The position numbers and the translations under genes are program-made. Shown one piece after another: positions 1-6,625 of a DNA stretch of 10,116 bases. The notes beneath the pieces are model-generated. The model was not told where the DNA came from. It did no database searches and worked only from the letters and a program-made list of their open reading frames with translations. The DNA lies in assembly GCA_029212425.1 (NCBI GenBank), contig JARGNC010000091.1, positions 1 through 10,116 of the forward strand, read 5' to 3'. Within the stretch, counting starts at the first letter, position 1, and every line of letters begins with the position of its first letter. Source of the DNA: Phycisphaerales bacterium. Its GTDB lineage: Bacteria > Planctomycetota > Phycisphaerae > Phycisphaerales > UBA1924.

Positions 1-1147
1 CACGGAGGTCTTCGATGTCGTCGGCGTCTTGGCGGTTGCCCTTTGAGTCCTTCTTTTCGATCGCTCCGAGGACGGCGAAGACGCCGACGCTCATAACGCC
101 GTAGCACAGGAGGTAGAAGAGGACGGCGGCGAGGCCGTTGCGATAGAACGGTGCGCCGGCTTCACCGGGACCTGCGAGGATCCCGACAAGCATGTATCCA
201 GAGTGGGCAACGGAGGAGTACGCGAGCATTCGCTTGACGGAGTTCTGGAGGAGAGCGAGGGTGTTTCCGACAAACATGGTGAGGGCTGCCATGATCCAGA
301 GGACGGACTCGATGGTTGCGGGAAGATGTCCCGCTTCGTTCCATCCGACGGTCGCGGCGATCAGCATGATCCCGATGAATCCTGCGGTCTTTGGAACAAA
401 CGCGAGCATCGCGCTGACGGGGCTTGCGGCGCCTTGGTAGACATCGGGGGTGTAGAAGTGCATCGGGAATGCGGCGATCTTGAATGCCATCCCGAGCAAT
501 GCGAGCAGGACTCCTGCGAGTCCGATGGATCCGAGACCATCGCGAGCGAAGACAGATGCGATGTCCGCGAGGTTGGTTGAACCAGCAGCGCCGTAGATCA
601 TTGAGAATCCGTAGAGGAAGATCGCGGCTCCCAGTGCGCCGAGGAAGAAGTACTTGACCGCGGCTTCGCGGGATTGGTTCTTGTGGGTCGAAATCGCAAC
701 CATGATGTAGGTCGGGAGGGAAGTAAGCTCGAGGGCGAGGAAGAGCCAGATCAGGTCATCGGCGGATGCGGTGAGCATGAGTCCGGTGATGGAGAACATA
801 AAGAACGCGTAGAACTCTCCGCCATTGGAACGGATGGGGAGGAAGGGGAGTCCCTTGTCGACATCTTCTTCGAGCTCGCGGTCGACGGTTCCTGTGAGGT
901 TCACGAGCAGGAGCAACGCGACGGCGGCGATGACGAACTTTGCGTAAGGCATCAGGTTCGGGAAGAGTGCGTTTGGATCGGACGCGGTGGTGGTTGCGAC
1001 CATTCCAGCAGCGCAGATGGCGGCGGCGCAGATCCAAGGCGTGAAGCTGCGGATGGCGCGGACTGGCCATTGACCGGTGACCATGACCAAGCAGGTCCCG
1101 ATGAAGAGGATGATTTCTGGGAGGACGAAGGCGAGTTTCTCGATCAT
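1..1147 (-). CDS. nuoN: NADH-quinone oxidoreductase subunit N (NuoN), C-terminus cut by window edge
   Basis: NuoN is one of the three antiporter-like membrane subunits of complex I and helps couple quinone reduction to proton pumping. The frame reads from ATG at 1147 to the window edge and gives 382 residues; E. coli NuoN has about 485, so roughly the last fifth is outside. Family landmarks are visible: Glu140 in LALELTSLPTYI (E. coli Glu133), Lys165 in AAVKYFFLGA (Lys158), Lys223 in FKIAAFPMHFYTPDVYQGA (Lys217) and Lys253 in PKTAGF (Lys247), followed by KRMLAYSSVAHSGYM. The offset to E. coli is a steady 6-7 residues, so the N-terminal half has no large insertion. The start overlaps the nuoM stop as ATGA, with GGAGG seven bases upstream. 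A charged loop at about 364-382 (EKKDSKGNRQDADD) lies at the cut end. It is the last nuo gene seen here. Confidence 0.96.
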   Translation of the reverse strand, partial: MIEKLAFVLPEIILFIGTCLVMVTGQWPVRAIRSFTPWICAAAICAAGMVATTTASDPNALFPNLMPYAKFVIAAVALLLLVNLTGTVDRELEEDVDKGLPFLPIRSNGGEFYAFFMFSITGLMLTASADDLIWLFLALELTSLPTYIMVAISTHKNQSREAAVKYFFLGALGAAIFLYGFSMIYGAAGSTNLADIASVFARDGLGSIGLAGVLLALLGMAFKIAAFPMHFYTPDVYQGAASPVSAMLAFVPKTAGFIGIMLIAATVGWNEAGHLPATIESVLWIMAALTMFVGNTLALLQNSVKRMLAYSSVAHSGYMLVGILAGPGEAGAPFYRNGLAAVLFYLLCYGVMSVGVFAVLGAIEKKDSKGNRQDADDIEDLR

Positions 1148-2784
1148 GGCGTGACCTCCGTCAAGGTTTCGAGCGCGGTGTTGGTCATCGCGTGTTCTTC
1201 GTGGTGTTCCGGGAGTGGCTGGATGTCATGCGAGAACGCGGCGGTTACGGTCTGGTTGATCGGATCGGAGATCGTATCCAGTAGCAGCGTTGGCTTGAGA
1301 CCAAAGACGAGACATCCAACAGCGAGCGGGATCAGCGTCCAGATCTCGCGGCGGGAAAGGTCGGTCGGGAGTGATTCGTGCGCGTGGTGGTCTTCGGGTT
1401 CGCGGAGCGGACCGAAGCAGATTTTGCCAACCATGTAAAGGAGGTACATCGCGGCGATGACCATCCCGGTTCCTGCAAACACGGCGAACCAAGGGCCGAG
1501 GGTTGTGCCCCACGCCCCGGCTTCGTGCGCGGCGGTCCATGCGGCGTCGGACTGGAACGCGGAAATCAGACAGAGGACTTCAGATGGGAAGCCATTGAGT
1601 CCTGGGAGTCCGACGGAGGCCATTGCGAAGAAGACCATGAAGAATGCCCAGATTGGCATTTTGCTTGCGAGTCCCCCCACTGTTCGCATGTCTCTTGTGT
1701 GGTAGCGTTCGTACATGAAACCGATCATCAAGAACAGGCCGCCAGTGGAGAGGCCGTGGGAGAGCATGTAGAGGATTGAACCTGAGAGGCCGGACACATT
1801 GAGTGCGGCGAGTCCGAGGACACAGAATCCGAGGTGGGAGACGGAGGAGTACGCAACCAGCTTCTTGATGTCTTCTTGCACCCAGCAAATGAGACCTGCA
1901 TAGATGATCCCGATCACTGAAAGCGTTGCGATGAAGGGTGCGTATTCGATGAATGCTACTGGGGTGATGGGGATTGCGAAGCGAAGGATGCCGTAGGTAC
2001 CGAGCTTGAGGAGAACACCTGCGAGGATGACTGATCCTGCGGTGGGTGCTTCGGTGTGCGCGAGTGGCAACCAGGTGTGCACTGGGAACAGCGGGACTTT
2101 GACTGCGAATCCTGCGAGCATCGCAAACAAGACCCACGCTTGGTGCGAGGCGGGCATCTGCGGCGCGATCGCGGTGAGGGTTGCGATGTCGAGTGTCCAG
2201 TGTCCGGTTTGTTGTGAGACGAAGTAGACGACATACATGAGACCAGCGAGGGTCATCATGGATCCTGTGAAGGTGTAGAGGAAGAACTTGGTGGACGCGG
2301 CGACTCGGTTTGTTGAGCCGTAGACGCGGATGAGGATGAACATGGGGAGGAGCGTGAACTCGAAGCAGATGTAGAAGAGGAGGAGGTCTTGGGCAGCAAA
2401 GACTCCGACCATCGCGGACTGGAGGACGAGCAACCAGCTGTAGTACATTTTCTTGTTGTCGGTGATCGCTGTTTTGGATGCGGCGACAACGATCGGTCCC
2501 AGCAACACTGAGAGCGCGATGAGGAGCAGGGAGATCGAGTCCATCCCGATGGAGAAGCGGAGGCCGAGACCTTCGATCCATGAGAAGGAGTACGCGGCTT
2601 GGGTTTGACCCGCGTTTGCGAAATCAAAGTCCATCACCATCTTCCAGAGCGGGAGCAGCAACGCGAGCGACACAGCGAGGGCTGTGCGGTACGCGTTGTT
2701 TGGTTTGCTGGAGAATGCGATGACCAATGCGCCCAAGAGCGGGACGATGAGCAACGCGAGCAGGAGGATCGTTTGGGTACTCAT
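1144..2784 (-). CDS. nuoM: NADH-quinone oxidoreductase subunit M (NuoM)
   Basis: NuoM is the central antiporter-like proton-channel subunit of complex I in the cytoplasmic membrane. The product is 546 residues, slightly longer than E. coli NuoM (about 509). Proton-path residues are all placed: Glu142 in FEFTLLPMFILI (E. coli Glu144), Lys229 in AVKVPLFPVHTWLP (Lys234), Lys260 in GVLLKLGTYG (Lys265) and Glu402 in GLNGFPSEV (Glu407). The frame is open upstream to 2901, but the start at 2784 is chosen because MSTQTILLLALL opens directly into the first membrane helix and a perfect AAGGAGG sits six bases before it. The 39 residues upstream of that start overlap the NuoL C-terminus out of frame and are not protein-like. 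Its ATG overlaps the nuoL stop by four bases (ATGA), and its stop overlaps the nuoN start the same way. The C-terminal tail (about 517-546) is hydrophilic with several His and Glu. Confidence 0.97.
   Translation of the reverse strand: MSTQTILLLALLIVPLLGALVIAFSSKPNNAYRTALAVSLALLLPLWKMVMDFDFANAGQTQAAYSFSWIEGLGLRFSIGMDSISLLLIALSVLLGPIVVAASKTAITDNKKMYYSWLLVLQSAMVGVFAAQDLLLFYICFEFTLLPMFILIRVYGSTNRVAASTKFFLYTFTGSMMTLAGLMYVVYFVSQQTGHWTLDIATLTAIAPQMPASHQAWVLFAMLAGFAVKVPLFPVHTWLPLAHTEAPTAGSVILAGVLLKLGTYGILRFAIPITPVAFIEYAPFIATLSVIGIIYAGLICWVQEDIKKLVAYSSVSHLGFCVLGLAALNVSGLSGSILYMLSHGLSTGGLFLMIGFMYERYHTRDMRTVGGLASKMPIWAFFMVFFAMASVGLPGLNGFPSEVLCLISAFQSDAAWTAAHEAGAWGTTLGPWFAVFAGTGMVIAAMYLLYMVGKICFGPLREPEDHHAHESLPTDLSRREIWTLIPLAVGCLVFGLKPTLLLDTISDPINQTVTAAFSHDIQPLPEHHEEHAMTNTALETLTEVTP
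1155..1159 (-). promoter_or_regulatory. Shine-Dalgarno of nuoN inside the nuoM 3' end
   Basis: On the minus strand GGAGG lies seven bases before the nuoN ATG at 1147. It is embedded in the final nuoM codons (Thr-Glu-Val-Thr-Pro), so it both codes for the NuoM tail and fixes the nuoN start. Confidence 0.8.
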
Positions 2785-5036
2785 GATGCACCTCCTTGCA
2801 GGATAATCACAAAGACGGCGAGCAGGAGAATCGCGATTCCACCTGCCATGGATACAGCGTATCCCTGGAGGACACCGGATTGGCTCGGACGGATGACCCA
2901 TGCGAAGACGCGTGGGAGGATTCCGAAGAGGTTGACGATGCCATCAACGAGGAGTTTGTCGATCCAGTGGAAGATGTGGGACGCGACGCGCAACGGGGTG
3001 ACCAAGATCGCCCAGTAGATTTCGTCAACATACCACTTGTTCTCGGCCCACTTGGGGATCGGTCCGAACATGCGTGCGATTGGATCCATCTTGCACTCGG
3101 CGGCGTTGGTGCGACCGAAGAGGTGGAGGAACCATGCGAGCGCGATGCCGACGATGCCGAATCCTGCGGAGATGTAGTACATCATCTTGTGCGGATCGCC
3201 TCCGAAAACGGGGACTTCGAGGGCGTGGTCGATGGTGCCTCGTGGTCCGGCGCCGGCGTTTGGCGTGTGGGCTTCGTGCGCGGCGTGGATCGCGTGCTCG
3301 GAGTACGGCGACTCGAACGCGGCGGTTGAGGACATGACCATTGTTTGTGCGTAGTGCTTGGTGTGCGCGTCCTTGTCGCCTCCGACGAAGTAGAGACCGG
3401 TCGCGGCGATGGAGCAGACTGTGAGGATCATGAGCACGGTGTTGATTGCCCATCCCGGCGCGTGCGGGTGGAAATCGCCGGCATGTCCATGATCTTCGGC
3501 GTGGTCGTCGTGTCCATGATCGTCATCGTGGTGTTCTTCACCTGGGTGGTATTCGACCGGTCCCATGAAGACGCGGAAGAAGACGCGGAAGGTGTAGTAC
3601 GCGGTGAGTCCGGCGGTGAACAGCAGGATCCATCCGATCATCGAGTATCCCGGAGTCACGAAGGTCTCGGCGATGATGGTGTCCTTCGAGAAGTATCCTG
3701 CGGTGAAGGGGACACCTGCGAGGTTGATACATCCGACGAACATGCCGAGCGAGACGATGCCCCATCCCTTGACCTTGCGGAGACCAGAGAGCTTGCGGAG
3801 GTCGAGCTGTCCCGCGAAGCCGTGCATGACGGCACCGCAGCAGAGGAAGAGGAGTGCTTTGAAGAACGCGTGGGTGAGCACGTGGTACGCGCCACCGGTC
3901 GGTGTCAATACGCCGAGTCCGGCGAACATGTATCCGAGCTGGGAGACGGTCGAGTACGCCATGATGCGCTTGATGTCGAACTGCGCCATGCCGATGGTCG
4001 CGGCGAGGAGTGCGGTGATGGTTCCGATCCATGCGACGATTGGCAGGGCGCTCTCGCTTGCGAGGAAGAGGGGGTAGGTGCGTGCGATCAGGTAGACACC
4101 TGCGGTGACCATCGTCGCGGCGTGGATGAGCGCGGAGACTGGGGTTGGGCCTTCCATTGCGTCGGGGAGCCAGACATACAGCGGGAACTGTGCCGATTTA
4201 CCAAAGGCACCGATCATGAGCAGAAGCGGAATCCACTGGGCGATCGCTGGGATCGCGGCGAAGTTGCCGGTCATTGCGGAGTCGACATATCCGAGCAGCT
4301 TGGGATCGCTGAAGAGGACTGCGTACTCAAGGGTTCCGAAGTGGACGAAGATGAGGTAGATCCCCAGCGCGAGTCCGAGGTCACCGATGCGGTTGACGAT
4401 GAACGCTTTCTTGGCAGCCGCGACGGCTTCTGGTTTTTTGTAGAAGTATCCGATGAGCAGGTATGAACACAAACCCACGCCTTCCCATCCGAGGTAGAGC
4501 ATGAGGAAGTTGTCTCCCATGACGAGGCACGCCATGGAGAAGACGAAGAGTCCGAAGGCGCCGAAGAATCGGCAGTAGCTTGTTCCGATGTCGTGGGACA
4601 TGTATTCGGATGCGTAGAGCGCGATGCAGGTCGCGAGTCCGGTCACGAAGAGCATCCAGTAGATGGTGAGGGTGTCGATGTAGAACGAGAAGTTCGCGAT
4701 CATCGATTTTTCACCGAAGTGGACTTGGATCCAGTCGAATGCGTGGACGGTGTAGGGGGTGCCGTCGAAGTTCAGGTACATCGCGATGGTGCACAGGAAC
4801 GCGGTTCCTGCGGCGGCGACGGTGGTCCATGCGGGGAGCTTGGTCTTGTTCCCGATCATCGCGTAGACGAGCGAGAGGATCGAGCTGAGCAGCGGGAGTC
4901 CGACGATGAGCAGGATCCACTTGGGACCGGTGCCGACCTCGGTTGCTGCGATGGCGTGATCCGTCGCGTGGGTTGTTGCGGCGTGTGTGTCCGGCGCGAA
5001 CGCGAGCAGGTTGGATAGGAGTGTTGTATTGATCAC
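2781..5036 (-). CDS. nuoL: NADH-quinone oxidoreductase subunit L (NuoL), His-rich loop
   Basis: NuoL is the most distal antiporter-like subunit of complex I; its long lateral helix runs along the membrane arm. The product is 751 residues against 613 in E. coli. Landmarks: Glu185 in GWEGVGLCSYLLIGYFY (E. coli Glu144), Asp219 in NRIGDLG (Asp178), Lys280 in GKSAQFPLYVWLPDAMEG (Lys229), Lys393 in HAFFKALLFL (Lys342), Lys451 in YFSKD (Lys399). The lateral-helix region maps to about 667-720. The extra length has three sources: about 38 residues before the first membrane helix (around 40-62), a His/Asp/Glu-rich stretch at 496-525, and an enlarged second loop at about 551-619 with more His. The start is GTG at 5036, overlapping the nuoK stop as GTGA, with AAGGA nine bases upstream; no in-frame ATG occurs before Met60, which lies past the first helix, so GTG is preferred. 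The role of the His-rich loop is unknown. Confidence 0.97.
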   Translation of the reverse strand: MINTTLLSNLLAFAPDTHAATTHATDHAIAATEVGTGPKWILLIVGLPLLSSILSLVYAMIGNKTKLPAWTTVAAAGTAFLCTIAMYLNFDGTPYTVHAFDWIQVHFGEKSMIANFSFYIDTLTIYWMLFVTGLATCIALYASEYMSHDIGTSYCRFFGAFGLFVFSMACLVMGDNFLMLYLGWEGVGLCSYLLIGYFYKKPEAVAAAKKAFIVNRIGDLGLALGIYLIFVHFGTLEYAVLFSDPKLLGYVDSAMTGNFAAIPAIAQWIPLLLMIGAFGKSAQFPLYVWLPDAMEGPTPVSALIHAATMVTAGVYLIARTYPLFLASESALPIVAWIGTITALLAATIGMAQFDIKRIMAYSTVSQLGYMFAGLGVLTPTGGAYHVLTHAFFKALLFLCCGAVMHGFAGQLDLRKLSGLRKVKGWGIVSLGMFVGCINLAGVPFTAGYFSKDTIIAETFVTPGYSMIGWILLFTAGLTAYYTFRVFFRVFMGPVEYHPGEEHHDDDHGHDDHAEDHGHAGDFHPHAPGWAINTVLMILTVCSIAATGLYFVGGDKDAHTKHYAQTMVMSSTAAFESPYSEHAIHAAHEAHTPNAGAGPRGTIDHALEVPVFGGDPHKMMYYISAGFGIVGIALAWFLHLFGRTNAAECKMDPIARMFGPIPKWAENKWYVDEIYWAILVTPLRVASHIFHWIDKLLVDGIVNLFGILPRVFAWVIRPSQSGVLQGYAVSMAGGIAILLLAVFVIILQGGAS
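2791..2797 (-). promoter_or_regulatory. Strong Shine-Dalgarno of nuoM inside nuoL
   Basis: Minus-strand AAGGAGG lies six bases before the nuoM ATG at 2784. The same bases encode part of the NuoL C-terminal Gln-Gly-Gly-Ala-Ser. This is the best match to the anti-SD among the nuo junctions and is what decides the nuoM start over the longer open frame. Confidence 0.85.
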
Positions 5037-5392
5037 CCGTTGAGTTCCTTCCAGGCCTGGGCCGAGAGGGTTTCTTTGTGTCTGAACAGGAGGACGACGA
5101 GTGCGAGTGCCATCGCGGCTTCCGCAGCAGCGACACAGAGGACGAAGATGACGAATGTTTGTCCATCAGCACCGAGGTGGTGACGACCAAAGGCGATGAG
5201 CGCGAGACCAGCGCCTTGGAACATGAGTTCGGTACAGAGGAACATGATGATCATGTTGCGGCGCGTCAGGAATCCGACGAGCCCCATCGTGAACATCGCG
5301 GCGGAGACGAACAGGTAGTGCGCGAGCGTGATCGCGGGGACCGCGTCTGGGAAGGCCATTTGCGCGAGATGGAGTGAGCTGGTGGTGTCCAT
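5033..5392 (-). CDS. nuoK: NADH-quinone oxidoreductase subunit K (NuoK)
   Basis: NuoK is the small three-helix subunit of the complex I membrane arm that carries two membrane-embedded glutamates of the proton path. The product is 119 residues; E. coli NuoK has about 100. The excess is an N-terminal stretch of about 20 residues before the first helix. Glu55 (in FLCTELMF) and Glu91 (in AAAEAAMALAL) correspond to E. coli Glu36 and Glu72, with the 36-residue spacing exactly kept. Residues 77-109 closely follow the family pattern DGQ..VIFVL...AAAEA..ALALV.L.FR. The ATG at 5392 shares its A with the nuoJ TAA stop (TAATG). The next in-frame ATG (codon 12, near 5359) has no Shine-Dalgarno, so the longer start is preferred, although its own ribosome site is weak (GGGGAA). 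The stop overlaps the nuoL GTG by four bases. Confidence 0.96.
   Translation of the reverse strand: MDTTSSLHLAQMAFPDAVPAITLAHYLFVSAAMFTMGLVGFLTRRNMIIMFLCTELMFQGAGLALIAFGRHHLGADGQTFVIFVLCVAAAEAAMALALVVLLFRHKETLSAQAWKELNG
5046..5050 (-). promoter_or_regulatory. Shine-Dalgarno supporting the GTG start of nuoL
   Basis: Minus-strand AAGGA lies nine bases before GTG at 5036, inside the last codons of nuoK (Trp-Lys-Glu-Leu-Asn-Gly). It supports a non-ATG start for nuoL. Confidence 0.65.
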
Positions 5393-6378
5393 TAAGCGTT
5401 CCCCGCTTCCATGCTTTGATCCATTGACTCACCCAGCTTGCGGGCTTGGGCGGCTTTGAGGTCGTCTTCGAGTTCGATGTGCTTGCGGGCGAGAACGGTC
5501 GCGCCGAGCATCGCCATCAGAAGGATGATGCCCGCGATTTCGATGGTCATGGGGTGGTCGTGCATCAGGTTGTATCCGAGCCGATCGAGGTTGCCTGCGT
5601 TCAGGGTGTCGGGCCATTGGTCCGGGCCGAGGACTCGGATGGTGTTGAGGTCGGTGTTCTCGATGGTGATGGTGCGTGCGGCGATGTCGAGGGCTGCGGT
5701 GCCGTCGGCGTTGCGGACGACGCGTTCGCTTTCGGTCAGGATGCCTGCGCGATCGAGGATTCGGTCAACCTTGGTTGGGAGGTTGAGGAGGACGGAGTCT
5801 TGTGCGAGTTCTTGGTTGGTTGGAGCTGGGAGGGTGGAGACGCCTCGGAACATTGCGGTGGTGAGGATCGCGAGGAGGACAAATCCGATGATGGATGCGA
5901 GGACCGGTTCGCGTGCGACGGCGTCGGTTTCATCAATGAATGCTTCTGCGGCAGATGACGGCGCCTGCGTCGCGAGCATGATGACGAAGAGGTAGGTGAT
6001 GAGAATCGCGCCTGCGTAGATGATGACGAGGGCGAATGCCATGAACTCTGCGGAGAGCAGGAGGTACATGCCGCAGGAGGCGATGATGGTGAGGATGAAG
6101 TAGAGCGCGGAGTAGACAGGGCGCGGGTGGGTGATCATGCGAGCTGATGCACCCAGCGCAAGGATCGCGAATGGGTAGAAGAAATAGTTGGGGAGCGGTT
6201 GTCCGGACTTGGTCGCGCCGAGTCCGAGGATGAGCACGGCAAGTCCGATGGCTGATGCGAGGACGAGTCCTCCAGCAATGGAAGCGGCGTTGTTCCTGCG
6301 CGGGAGCGCCGCGGCGATGCCGACGGCTCCGAGGACACAGATGAGGTAGAGGGCGATCGGGCTGATGATGGTGTCCAC
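5392..6378 (-). CDS. nuoJ: NADH-quinone oxidoreductase subunit J (NuoJ), enlarged
   Basis: NuoJ is a membrane subunit near the quinone-side end of the complex I membrane arm; its third helix is the part that rearranges in the enzyme cycle. The core is recognised by HPRPVYSALYF (84-94), the LLSAEFMAFALVIIYAGA run with YAGAILITYLFVIML at 121-135, and the last helix with IEIAGIILLMAMLGATVLAR (279-298). At 328 residues it is far longer than E. coli NuoJ (184). The additions are about 60 N-terminal residues forming two extra hydrophobic segments (about 5-25 and 32-54), and a soluble stretch of about 85 residues (about 181-266) between the fourth and fifth core helices. The start is GTG at 6378 with GAGGA seven bases upstream. 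It is the first gene of the nuoJKLMN run and faces pgsA divergently. Complex I identity is certain; the role of the extra parts is not known to me. Confidence 0.94.
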   Translation of the reverse strand: MDTIISPIALYLICVLGAVGIAAALPRRNNAASIAGGLVLASAIGLAVLILGLGATKSGQPLPNYFFYPFAILALGASARMITHPRPVYSALYFILTIIASCGMYLLLSAEFMAFALVIIYAGAILITYLFVIMLATQAPSSAAEAFIDETDAVAREPVLASIIGFVLLAILTTAMFRGVSTLPAPTNQELAQDSVLLNLPTKVDRILDRAGILTESERVVRNADGTAALDIAARTITIENTDLNTIRVLGPDQWPDTLNAGNLDRLGYNLMHDHPMTIEIAGIILLMAMLGATVLARKHIELEDDLKAAQARKLGESMDQSMEAGNA

Positions 6379-6385
6379 CGCGTTT

Positions 6386-6390
6386 TCCTC
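6386..6390 (-). promoter_or_regulatory. Shine-Dalgarno for the GTG start of nuoJ
   Basis: Minus-strand GAGGA lies seven bases before GTG at 6378. It supports a GTG start and thus the N-terminal hydrophobic extension of NuoJ. Confidence 0.7.
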
Positions 6391-6434
6391 GGTCGTTGAT
6401 GCCGGTTTGACTGCTGCGCCCGATGGCCGACACG

Positions 6435-6454
6435 CTGACCTCCGGCTGGGTCAG
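6435..6454. promoter_or_regulatory. Second inverted repeat with the same half-site in the nuoJ leader
   Basis: CTGACC (6435-6440) and GGTCAG (6449-6454) form a perfect 6-bp dyad with an 8-base gap. It uses the same TGACC/GGTCA pentamer as the dyad at 6478-6498, so four half-sites fall within 63 bases. In the nuoJ transcript it would form a leader hairpin. Confidence 0.4.
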
Positions 6455-6477
6455 TGCGCCGCAGACAGAGACCGCGC

Positions 6478-6498
6478 GGGTCACCTGTGCTGTGACCC
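6478..6498. promoter_or_regulatory. Perfect 7-bp inverted repeat at the predicted nuoJ transcription start
   Basis: GGGTCAC (6478-6484) and GTGACCC (6492-6498) are perfect inverted copies separated by seven bases. The element begins three bases downstream of the proposed -10 box and covers the predicted +1, a classic position for a repressor operator. It could also act as an RNA hairpin. Confidence 0.45.
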
Positions 6499-6500
6499 TC

Positions 6501-6529
6501 AGGATAGATCAACAGGGGGCTTTCTTCAA
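6501..6529 (-). promoter_or_regulatory. Candidate sigma70-type promoter of the nuoJKLMN operon
   Basis: On the minus strand a -35 box TTGAAG (6529-6524) is followed after exactly 17 bases by TATCCT (6506-6501). Each matches four of six consensus positions. The predicted start would be near 6494, giving a leader of about 116 bases to the nuoJ GTG. The call rests on pattern alone. Confidence 0.45.
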
Positions 6530-6594
6530 CTCGGAGTGGGGTTTGGGCGCGTCTTTGGTTGGTTTGTTGTCGGCTTTCCTTTTGGCGCACTCGT

Positions 6595-6613
6595 CCAACA
6601 CCAACAGGTGTGG
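6595..6613 (+). promoter_or_regulatory. Small hairpin directly upstream of the pgsA ribosome site
   Basis: CCAACACC (6595-6602) can pair with GGTGTGG (6607-6613) across an AACA loop, giving seven pairs with one bulged A. It ends three bases before the AGGA Shine-Dalgarno (6616-6619) of pgsA, so it could influence ribosome access. No U-tract follows, so it is not an intrinsic terminator. Confidence 0.3.
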
Positions 6614-6625
6614 ATAGGATGCACA

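Larger units (their letters stand above)
6379..6625. other. Divergent intergenic region between nuoJ and pgsA
   Basis: These 247 bases separate the two divergent gene groups and appear non-coding: open frames crossing them on either strand do not resemble proteins. They hold a nuoJ promoter candidate, two inverted repeats sharing the GGTCA/TGACC half-site, and a hairpin just before the pgsA ribosome site. I found no convincing -10/-35 pair for pgsA on the plus strand. Confidence 0.75.

Noticed and set aside
674..1438. Plus-strand open frame (254 codons) antisense to nuoN and nuoM
   Set aside because: Highly charged low-complexity translation, spans a gene junction on the other strand, and no ribosome site or family motif is visible.
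1841..1854. 14-base direct repeat (acggaggagtacgc) shared with 210-223
   Set aside because: Both copies encode the conserved AYSSV motif of NuoM and NuoN; it reflects the common antiporter-like ancestry, not a mobile or regulatory repeat.
2062..2079. NuoM WLPLAH where E. coli has WLPDAH, as a lost functional residue
   Set aside because: This position varies in the wider ND4/NuoM family, and the neighbouring Lys229, His and Lys260 are all kept.
1580..2581. Minus-strand open frame (333 codons) out of frame within nuoM
   Set aside because: Arg/His/Pro-rich shadow of nuoM; the nuoM frame holds all conserved proton-path residues.
2785..2901. In-frame extension of NuoM by 39 residues
   Set aside because: It is the NuoL C-terminal coding region read in another frame, Arg/Pro/Cys-rich; the perfect AAGGAGG points to ATG 2784.
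3345..4466. Long plus-strand open frame (373 codons) antisense to nuoL
   Set aside because: It is a by-product of the GC-rich codon pattern of nuoL. Its product is dominated by Glu, Asp, Gly and Cys with no domain, and the opposite strand has a full set of NuoL motifs.
6365..6625. In-frame N-terminal extension of PgsA by 87 residues
   Set aside because: The extra part overlaps the nuoJ start antisense and has unlikely composition. ATG 6626 has an SD and gives a normal PgsA N-terminus.
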